DNA from: Armatimonadota bacterium
GTDB lineage: Bacteria > Armatimonadota > UBA10988
Assembly (NCBI GenBank): GCA_016183835.1
Contig: JACPDV010000648.1
Location: 1 to 7,138, forward strand
Direction: 5' to 3'
DNA length: 7,138 bases
In this document: in pieces, positions 1 to 4,754 of the stretch
Layout of the letters: each line of letters opens with the position of its first letter
How positions within the stretch are numbered: position 1 is the stretch's first letter
Position numbers and translations under genes: made by a program
The notes under the pieces: generated by a model
Seen by the model: only the letters and a program-made list of their open reading frames with translations
Told to the model about the DNA's origin: nothing
Database searches by the model: none

Positions 1-1
1 C

Positions 2-2356
2 ATCGTGAGACTGCAACTCCCGGACAACAACTTCCTCCACCTCGATGAAGTGGAGGTCTACGGCAGCGCCGACCCGCGCCGGGACCTCGCCTTGGAGGGC
101 GCGCCCGAGCAGTCCAGCCCCAGCACCTGGTCGAAGAAGCACCCGAAGGGCGCCGCCGTGGGGCTGACCCTCGACGACCTCGTGTCGCGCGGGCTGAAAC
201 TGGCCGATGACCTGGCGCAGAACGGCGTCGACACCCGCTCCGCCCGCAAGCGCCTGGCGCAGCTCCGCGACGAGGCCGCCGCGCTGCCGCCCGACTCCGC
301 CGAGCAGCGGAAGCAGCTCTTCCTCGCCGCCCACCGCGTGATCCGCGACGTGGCCCTGGCCAACCCGCTGCTCGACTTCGATCGCATCGTCTTCGCCAAG
401 CAGGCACCGGGCTCGTTCTCCCACATGTCCGATCAGTACTACGGCTGGTGGTCGCGGCCGGGCGGCGGGCTGTACGTGCTGGAGGGCTTCCGCACCGGCG
501 AGCCGCGCGTCAGGTGCCTGACCGAGGGCCGGCCAGCGGGCAGCTACCTGCGGCCCGACCTGTCCGCCGACGGCCGGCGCGTCCTCTTCGGCCACTGCGT
601 CTACCACGCGGAGCTGGCCGGCGACCCCAACAAACTCGACAAGGCGCACCTCCCGGAGGACGCCTTCTACCACCTGTTCGAGCTGGACTTCGGCAGCGGC
701 GCGATCCGCCAGCTCACCCACGGCAAGTACGACGACTTCGACGGGCGCTACCTGCCCGACGGGCGGATCGTGTTCCTCTCCACTCGCCGCGGCCAGGCGG
801 TGCAGTGCACCGTGGACACGGCCCGCGCCTCGCTGGCCGCCGACCTGCCCGACAGCTACGTCCGCTGCGGCGGCGGGCCGGAGCGGCCGGTGGCGGTCTA
901 CACCCTCCACTCGATGGACGCGGACGGCGGCGACCTGCGGCCGATCTCCGCCTTCGAGATGTTCGAGTGGACCCCCAGCGTGACCTCGGACGGCCGGGTG
1001 ATGTACGCCCGCTGGGACTACATCGACCGCAGCAACATGCCCTACATGAGCCTCTGGTCGACCCATCCCGACGGCACGCATCCCGAGCTGGTCTACGGCA
1101 ACTTCACCACCAGCCCGCACAGCCTCTTCGAGGCCCGCAGCATCCCCGGCTCGGCCAAGCTGGTGGCCACCGCGTCCGCGCACCACTGCATCACCGGCGG
1201 CAGCCTGTTGCTGATCGACCCGCGCCGCGGCCGCGAAGGTGAGAAGCCGCTCACCCGCCTCACGCCCGAGGTCTGCTTCCCCGAGAGCGAGGGCTGGCCG
1301 GGGAGCTACTACCTCGACCCGTATCCGCTCTCGGAGCGCTACTTCCTCACCGCCTGGAGCGACCAGCCGCTCAACGGGCAGGGCACGGGCAACCCGGTCA
1401 ACGCCGCCGGGCTGTACCTCTACGACGCCTTCGGCAACCTCGAGCTGCTCTACCGCGACCCGGACATCTCGAGCGTCTGCCCGCTGCCGCTCCGCTCGCG
1501 CACCGCGCCGCCGGTGGTCGCCCCGCAGTCGCGCACGGACGGGCCGCAGGAGGGGCGCTTCCTGCTCCTCGACGTCTACCAGGGGCTCACCGGCGTCACC
1601 CGCGGCGCCGTCAAGCGGCTCCGGGTGGTGGGCGTGCCGGCCAAGACCCACCCCACCATGAACTTCCCCAACCTGGGGATCACCAGCGATGACCCGGGCA
1701 AGTTCGTGCTCGGCACGGTGCCGGTCGACCCCGACGGCTCGGCCTGGTTCCGGGCGCCCTCGGGCACGCTGGTCTTCTTCCAGGCGCTCGACGCCGACGG
1801 CCTGGCGCTGCAGACCATGCGCACGGCCACCTATCTGCAGCCGGGGCAGACCCTGACCTGCGTGGGCTGCCACGACAACCGCCAGACCGCGCCGCCGAAC
1901 CTGGCGGCCAGGGCGCTGGCCGAGCCGCCGGCCCGGCTGACGCCGGGGCCGCCCGGCTCGTGGCCGTTGCGCTTCGACACGTTGGTGCAGCCGGTGCTAG
2001 ACGCGCGCTGCGTGAGCTGCCACCAGCCGGGCGGCACGGGCGCCACGCTCGACCTGCGCGCCGCCGGCGCCTACGGCGCGCTCACCGGCTGGGGCCGGCC
2101 GAGCCTGCGCGACCAGGTCTCGGCGGGCTATGGGCGAGGCTACTCGCTGCCCGGCGGCGGCCTGGCGCGCGACAGCGCGCTGTGGGCCCTGCTGCGCGCA
2201 GGGCACCACGGCGTCAGCCTCTCGGGCGAGGAGCGCGAGAGGCTGACGACGTGGATGGACACCTACGCGCAGCGGCAAGGCGCGTTCGATGCCGGCCAGG
2301 AGGCGGAGCTGGTGCGGCTGCGCGGTGCCTGGGCCGGGTTGCTGGCGAGCCGCTGA
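2..2356 (+). CDS. HzsA-related protein, end of F5/8C-like domain + TolB-like propeller + dihaem cytochrome c (5' partial)
   Basis: This is the 3' part of a larger gene. The frame is open from base 2, and the first residues look like the closing strands of a discoidin (F5/8 type C) domain, so the GTG at base 5 is not taken as the start. Counting from that GTG as residue 1, a helical linker covers about 45-120. Propeller-type repeats follow, with PD40/TolB-like blades at about 181-197, 246-261, 321-339 and 376-394. Two c-type haem motifs come after them: C619-V-G-C-H623 and C669-V-S-C-H673. The later one follows an F-x-x-L-V-Q-P-V-L stretch typical of planctomycete cytochromes. The phrases around 420-500 and 540-620 match, from memory, proteins named HzsA-related after the hydrazine synthase alpha subunit. 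Such proteins are exported, since haem c is attached outside the cytoplasm. A redox or electron-transfer role is inferred; the substrate is unknown. Hydrazine synthesis is not implied, because no HzsB or HzsC is visible. The stop is TGA at 2354-2356. Confidence 0.88.
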   Translation: MVRLQLPDNNFLHLDEVEVYGSADPRRDLALEGAPEQSSPSTWSKKHPKGAAVGLTLDDLVSRGLKLADDLAQNGVDTRSARKRLAQLRDEAAALPPDSAEQRKQLFLAAHRVIRDVALANPLLDFDRIVFAKQAPGSFSHMSDQYYGWWSRPGGGLYVLEGFRTGEPRVRCLTEGRPAGSYLRPDLSADGRRVLFGHCVYHAELAGDPNKLDKAHLPEDAFYHLFELDFGSGAIRQLTHGKYDDFDGRYLPDGRIVFLSTRRGQAVQCTVDTARASLAADLPDSYVRCGGGPERPVAVYTLHSMDADGGDLRPISAFEMFEWTPSVTSDGRVMYARWDYIDRSNMPYMSLWSTHPDGTHPELVYGNFTTSPHSLFEARSIPGSAKLVATASAHHCITGGSLLLIDPRRGREGEKPLTRLTPEVCFPESEGWPGSYYLDPYPLSERYFLTAWSDQPLNGQGTGNPVNAAGLYLYDAFGNLELLYRDPDISSVCPLPLRSRTAPPVVAPQSRTDGPQEGRFLLLDVYQGLTGVTRGAVKRLRVVGVPAKTHPTMNFPNLGITSDDPGKFVLGTVPVDPDGSAWFRAPSGTLVFFQALDADGLALQTMRTATYLQPGQTLTCVGCHDNRQTAPPNLAARALAEPPARLTPGPPGSWPLRFDTLVQPVLDARCVSCHQPGGTGATLDLRAAGAYGALTGWGRPSLRDQVSAGYGRGYSLPGGGLARDSALWALLRAGHHGVSLSGEERERLTTWMDTYAQRQGAFDAGQEAELVRLRGAWAGLLASR

Positions 2357-2357
2357 C

Positions 2358-2765
2358 CTACGCCGCGCGCTGCTGCTCGGCGCCGCCGTTGGCCTGCATG
2401 TTGTCGCAGGCCTGCAGCACGTCCTGCTGGAAGCGCTCGTAGTCGGGCGCCAGGCCGGTCAGCCAGGTGCTCCAGCCCACCACGTTCTTGGCCATGTGCA
2501 TGGCCGCCTCGATCTCGGCGTCGGTGGCGCCGGCGGCCTTGCTGACGTTGCGGTGGTAGAACAAGCAGTATTTGCACTTGAGCACCGCGGCGATGGCCAG
2601 GCCCATCAGCTCGCGGTATTTCATCGGGATCGTCTCGTCCTCCATCTGGACGAGCTTGAACACCTCCCACTCGGGCCCGAGCGTGGCGTCGGGCATGTGG
2701 TCGAGGAATTCGGGCACGAACCCGAGGTGCGCGGTGACGTCGTCGTAGACCTGTTCCCTGTTCAT
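2358..2765 (-). CDS. Carboxymuconolactone decarboxylase / AhpD-like family protein
   Basis: This 135-residue all-helical protein has the size of single-domain CMD family members. It carries the AhpD-type redox signature: C64-K-Y-C67 followed by H71, with E52 exactly twelve residues before the first cysteine. That is the spacing of Glu118, Cys130, Cys133 and His137 in mycobacterial AhpD (residues recalled from the literature). The histidine between the cysteines of AhpD is replaced here by Y66. Two cysteines suggest a thiol-disulfide or peroxidase-type activity rather than true carboxymuconolactone decarboxylation. No beta-ketoadipate pathway genes are nearby. There is no signal peptide, so it should be cytoplasmic. 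The ATG at 2763-2765 is supported by GGAGGG five bases upstream. The TAG stop lies one base from the stop of the convergent HzsA-related gene. It is transcribed divergently from the gene at 2979. The family call is firm; the substrate is unknown. Confidence 0.92.
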   Translation of the reverse strand: MNREQVYDDVTAHLGFVPEFLDHMPDATLGPEWEVFKLVQMEDETIPMKYRELMGLAIAAVLKCKYCLFYHRNVSKAAGATDAEIEAAMHMAKNVVGWSTWLTGLAPDYERFQQDVLQACDNMQANGGAEQQRAA

Positions 2766-2770
2766 CCTGT

Positions 2771-2776
2771 CCCTCC
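2771..2776 (-). promoter_or_regulatory. Shine-Dalgarno site of the AhpD-like gene
   Basis: The plus-strand bases CCCTCC read GGAGGG on the minus strand, five bases before the ATG at 2765. This strong match fixes the start of the AhpD-like gene. Confidence 0.75.
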
Positions 2777-2811
2777 AAGGCAGGAGCCCTCGACGGCCGG
2801 GCTCATGGGTG

Positions 2812-2827
2812 GCCCCGGAACCGGGGC
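2812..2827. repeat. Short perfect inverted repeat in the divergent intergenic region
   Basis: GCCCCGG at 2812-2818 and CCGGGGC at 2821-2827 are exact reverse complements separated by AA. The element lies about 50 bases upstream of the AhpD-like gene. It could be an operator or a leader hairpin of that gene. There is no T tract on either side, so it does not look like a terminator. In DNA this rich in G+C, a 7-bp palindrome can also arise by chance. Confidence 0.35.
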
Positions 2828-2914
2828 GCAGGCAACATTGTGGGTCGGGCGGCGCCGCTCCGACGGCGGCGAAGGTTGCGTTTTGGTGATCTGCTGCGGG
2901 CTGGCGCGCGGCGG

Positions 2915-2943
2915 TTGACGCCCCCGGTCCAGGAGGCTAAGCT
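2915..2943 (+). promoter_or_regulatory. Putative sigma-70-type promoter for the gene at 2979
   Basis: TTGACG at 2915-2920 matches the -35 consensus at five of six positions. TAAGCT at 2938-2943 follows after exactly 17 bases and fits the TAnnnT form of -10 box seen in G+C-rich bacteria. It predicts a transcript start near 2950, just ahead of the ribosome binding site at 2966. The -10 box matches the strict consensus at only three positions, so the call is moderate. Confidence 0.45.
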
Positions 2944-2965
2944 AACACGGGGTGAGGGTTGAGAC

Positions 2966-2974
2966 GGAGAGGGA
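2966..2974 (+). promoter_or_regulatory. Shine-Dalgarno site deciding the GTG start at 2979
   Basis: GGAGAGGGA ends four bases before an in-frame GTG at 2979-2981. An earlier in-frame GTG at 2952 has no ribosome binding site and would sit almost on the predicted transcript start. The later GTG is therefore preferred. Confidence 0.5.
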
Positions 2975-2978
2975 CCGG

Positions 2979-3548
2979 GTGGCACTCTACGCGCTCTGCT
3001 TGGCCGCGCCGCAGAAGTTCGACGCCCAGGCGATCGCAAGGGTCGTCGCCGAGGTCTGCGGGCGGACCCAGGTGGACGCCATGCACCAGCTCTACCACGG
3101 GCGCGGCCTGCTGGCCGACCGCCTGCCGGCGGAGCAGGCGCAGGAGCTGGGGCGGCGGCTCGCCGAGCAGGGCCTGAACGTCTTCGCCGTGCCCGAGACC
3201 GGCCTCCTCCCGGTGCCCCGCCCGCGGCCCATCACCACGGCCCGGGTGCGGCCTGCGGGGCTCGAGATCGAGGACCAGCTCCACCGGCTGCGGGTGGAGC
3301 CGTGGGACGGCCTGAGGCTGGTGGCCCTGGCCGTGGTGGAGCACGATCGGCGCGAGCTGTCGCCGCTCGAGCGGGCGCATCGCGACAGCACCCGGCCCGG
3401 CCGGGCACCGAGAAGCTGGGCGAAGAAGACGAAGGGTTGGAGCGACGCTATTTCCTCGATCTGTGTTTCCAAGAGGAAGAGCTGCGCCATTACCGCATCG
3501 ACTCCAGCGCGTTCTCGTACCACTACCTGGCCGAGGACGGGCGGCTGA
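2979..3548 (+). CDS. Conserved hypothetical protein, N-terminal part of a probable frameshifted gene
   Basis: I do not recognise a named family. Counting from the GTG at 2979, residues 1-72 alternate short strands and helices: ALYALCLAAP, an AQAIARVVAEV helix, a GLLADRL segment, an AQELGRRLAEQ helix, and a closing NVFAVPE strand. This looks like a compact ferredoxin-like or ClpS/L7-like alpha/beta domain, which is an inference. A proline-rich linker at about 78-92 leads to a second region ending RVEPWDGLRLVALAVV at about 105-120. After about residue 138 the frame turns into Arg/Ser/Pro/Trp-rich sequence and stops at 3546-3548. Meanwhile the next frame becomes protein-like, so the true product probably continues to 3769. 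An alternative start at GTG 2952 would add nine residues. The gene has its own putative promoter and is separated from the pilin operon by a hairpin. Joined, the product would be about 263 residues. Confidence 0.55.
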   Translation: MALYALCLAAPQKFDAQAIARVVAEVCGRTQVDAMHQLYHGRGLLADRLPAEQAQELGRRLAEQGLNVFAVPETGLLPVPRPRPITTARVRPAGLEIEDQLHRLRVEPWDGLRLVALAVVEHDRRELSPLERAHRDSTRPGRAPRSWAKKTKGWSDAISSICVSKRKSCAITASTPARSRTTTWPRTGG

Positions 3549-3769
3549 CGCTGCGGCGCGACGACAACTTCGTCACCTTCGTGGGTGACATCGTGGCGCA
3601 GGCGGGCGAGGCCTGGGTCACGCCGGCGTGCGGGGCGATGGCGCGGGGCGAGGTGGACCGCGAAGCGGTGGTCCGCGACCTCAAGCTGTTCGACGCGGAG
3701 CAGCGCTGGCGGCTCCAGGTGCTGGTCGCCCTGGGGCCTCCGGCGGCGGGCGGCGAAAGCCGTTCCTGA
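3302..3769 (+). CDS. Conserved hypothetical protein, C-terminal part of the same probable frameshifted gene
   Basis: The coordinates give the open frame from its first possible GTG, but the real protein-like sequence begins only near 3407 (TEKLGEEDEG). Before that the frame is the Arg/Ala/Gly-rich shadow of the upstream one. The meaningful part reads ERRYFLDLCFQEEELRHYRI, then a Tyr-rich stretch (SAFSYHYL), an LTLRRDDNFVTFVGDIV segment and a helical end (AEQRWRLQVLVAL). This is a balanced composition unlike a shadow frame. No convincing start lies at the junction: a TTG at 3437 has only GAAGG directly before it, too close to serve as a ribosome binding site. I read it as the second domain of the gene that starts at 2979. 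The function is not recognised. Its TGA stop at 3767-3769 lies three bases before a terminator-like hairpin. Confidence 0.5.
   Translation: MGRPEAGGPGRGGARSARAVAARAGASRQHPARPGTEKLGEEDEGLERRYFLDLCFQEEELRHYRIDSSAFSYHYLAEDGRLTLRRDDNFVTFVGDIVAQAGEAWVTPACGAMARGEVDREAVVRDLKLFDAEQRWRLQVLVALGPPAAGGESRS
3390..3412 (+). other. Probable site of a -1-type frameshift
   Basis: Coding character passes from the frame of 2979 to the frame one base earlier (codon starts at n = 2 mod 3). This happens inside a run of C and G doublets and triplets, cccggcccggccgggcacc at 3391-3409. One missing base (or two extra) here would restore a single frame reading roughly ERAHRDSTRPG then TEKLGEEDEG. The run suits a replication slip or a sequencing or assembly error. 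It contains no classical X-XXY-YYZ slippery heptamer. Confidence 0.5.
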
Positions 3770-3772
3770 CCG

Positions 3773-3790
3773 CCCCGAACGCGCTCGGGG
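3773..3790 (+). terminator. Terminator-like hairpin after the hypothetical gene
   Basis: CCCCGA at 3773-3778 pairs with TCGGGG at 3785-3790 around a six-base loop, starting three bases after the stop codon at 3769. Only a weak TTT follows (3796-3798), so it is an imperfect intrinsic terminator. Its position between the hypothetical gene and the pilin operon makes a termination or RNA-end-stabilising role reasonable. Confidence 0.4.
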
Positions 3791-3823
3791 AGTCGTTTAG
3801 CGCGGCAAGCGGATGGGAAAAGA

Positions 3824-3855
3824 CCGGGTGAACCCAGGCGGGCGAGGTCACCCGG
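3824..3855. repeat. 8-bp perfect inverted repeat upstream of the pilin operon
   Basis: CCGGGTGA at 3824-3831 and TCACCCGG at 3848-3855 are exact reverse complements around a 16-base spacer. The right arm ends 11 bases before the Shine-Dalgarno site of the first pilin gene. It could be a leader hairpin near the ribosome binding site or an operator for a dimeric regulator; the sequence alone does not decide. No clear -35/-10 pair is visible between 3791 and 3866, so the operon promoter remains unplaced. Confidence 0.4.
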
Positions 3856-3866
3856 CCGTTGGCGCA

Positions 3867-3873
3867 AGAGGAG
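3867..3873 (+). promoter_or_regulatory. Shine-Dalgarno site fixing the pilin start at 3882
   Basis: AGAGGAG lies eight bases before the ATG at 3882. An in-frame ATG at 3813 would add 23 unlikely residues ahead of the prepilin leader and has no ribosome binding site, so 3882 is chosen. Confidence 0.7.
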
Positions 3874-3881
3874 CCGAGACC

Positions 3882-4718
3882 ATGAGTCGACAGCGAGGCG
3901 GGCGGGCAGCCTTCACCCTGATCGAGCTGCTGGTGGTGATCGCCATCATCGCCATCCTGGCGGGGATCATCCTCCCGGTCTACAACCATGCCCAAGAGAA
4001 GGCGCGCCAGAACCAGTGCAGCTCCAACATGAGCAGCCTGTCCGTGGCCCTGAAGCTCTACAAACAGGACTACCGGCGCTACCCGTTGGGTTCGCTCGCC
4101 GGCAACATCGACAACCTGCCGGACGGCAGCAACCCCGCCTACAGCGCCGCCGCTTACAACACCATCAGTGTCGCGCTGGGGCGCAAGACCCGGATCAACG
4201 CCCTCCACCCGGCCTACATCGAGGATCCCAAGAGCCTGATCTGCCCCGATGAGAACGGCGACACCGACCTGATCGCCGGCACCGACGGCGCCGGGTCCTA
4301 CAACGGCTTCGACACCAAGCTGCTCCTCTCCACCGAGAACGACATCAACGGCGACGGCAGCGTCAACGCCGCCGACTGGGACCTGGACGGCGACGGCAAG
4401 CGGGACGTCTTCGCCAGCACCTACGACGATTACTACAACGTCTTCGGCTACCTCGACTCGGGCTCGGACCCGTTCGGACTGGGGCCGGGCACGCCGGCGC
4501 CCACCACCGGCAGCGCCGTCGGCGGCGGGCGCAAGTCGCCCCGGCTGAGCAATGCCTACGCGCCGGGCCAGACCATCGTCACCGCCTGCCGCGAGCATGA
4601 GGAGTTCTTCTCCGCCGACTCGGCGATCGACCTGATCGTCCGGCTGGAGGGCGGCATCGACAGGGAGGTGCGCGTGCAATACGACTGGCGCACCCAGGCC
4701 CAGGGTCCGTCCGACTGA
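3882..4718 (+). CDS. Prepilin-type N-terminal cleavage/methylation protein (GspG/major-pilin-like) with dockerin-like Ca loop
   Basis: This 278-residue protein begins with a short basic leader (MSRQRGGRAA), then F11-T-L-I-E15 and an unbroken hydrophobic stretch to about residue 32. That is the signature of proteins cut and N-methylated by a type IV prepilin peptidase. E15 is the conserved +5 glutamate. The residue before the cut is Ala rather than the usual Gly. The helix continues amphipathically (HAQEKARQNQCSSNMSSLSV, from about residue 36), followed by a Y-K-Q-D-Y-R-R-Y-P motif like that of GspG-type pseudopilins. Residues 154-165 form a DxNxDGxVNxxD calcium loop of the dockerin/EF-hand kind, and D169-D175 repeats a DGDG pattern. 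Cysteines are C46, C121 and C236. It should be an inner-membrane-anchored precursor assembled into a pilus or pseudopilus. It is first in a three-gene prepilin operon. Which machine it belongs to (type II secretion-like, type IV pilus or another) cannot be told here. Confidence 0.87.
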   Translation: MSRQRGGRAAFTLIELLVVIAIIAILAGIILPVYNHAQEKARQNQCSSNMSSLSVALKLYKQDYRRYPLGSLAGNIDNLPDGSNPAYSAAAYNTISVALGRKTRINALHPAYIEDPKSLICPDENGDTDLIAGTDGAGSYNGFDTKLLLSTENDINGDGSVNAADWDLDGDGKRDVFASTYDDYYNVFGYLDSGSDPFGLGPGTPAPTTGSAVGGGRKSPRLSNAYAPGQTIVTACREHEEFFSADSAIDLIVRLEGGIDREVRVQYDWRTQAQGPSD

Positions 4719-4741
4719 GCTCCGGCGATGTCGGAAGCTGT

Positions 4742-4746
4742 GGGGA
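4742..4746 (+). promoter_or_regulatory. Weak Shine-Dalgarno site supporting the start at 4755
   Basis: GGGGA sits eight bases before the ATG at 4755. The earlier in-frame ATG at 4728 has no better than a GAG at 4717-4719 upstream. The site is modest, so the start choice rests also on leader length. Confidence 0.35.
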
Positions 4747-4754
4747 ATACCACG

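Noticed and set aside
448..1242. A 264-codon plus-strand frame inside the HzsA-related gene.
   Set aside because: The Arg/Ala/Pro-rich translation is typical of an out-of-frame reading in G+C-rich DNA, and the HzsA-related frame is continuous across it.
2853..2884. A six-base stem (CGCCGC/GCGGCG at 2853-2871) with TTTT at 2881-2884, considered as a plus-strand terminator.
   Set aside because: The T run lies ten bases beyond the stem, no plus-strand gene ends upstream of it, and such stems are expected by chance in this composition.
2289..2918. A 209-codon plus-strand frame opposite the AhpD-like gene.
   Set aside because: The minus-strand frame has the complete AhpD-type motif and a strong Shine-Dalgarno site. 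The plus-strand translation has neither, nor any recognisable domain.
2981..2994. A GG-N10-GC arrangement resembling a sigma-54 promoter core.
   Set aside because: It lies inside the coding start of the hypothetical gene, the rest of the consensus is missing, and GG/GC pairs at this spacing are very common in G+C-rich DNA.
3813..3881. N-terminal extension of the first pilin from an ATG at 3813.
   Set aside because: There is no ribosome binding site, the extension overlaps the inverted repeat, and it would place 23 odd residues before a prepilin leader that is complete from 3882.
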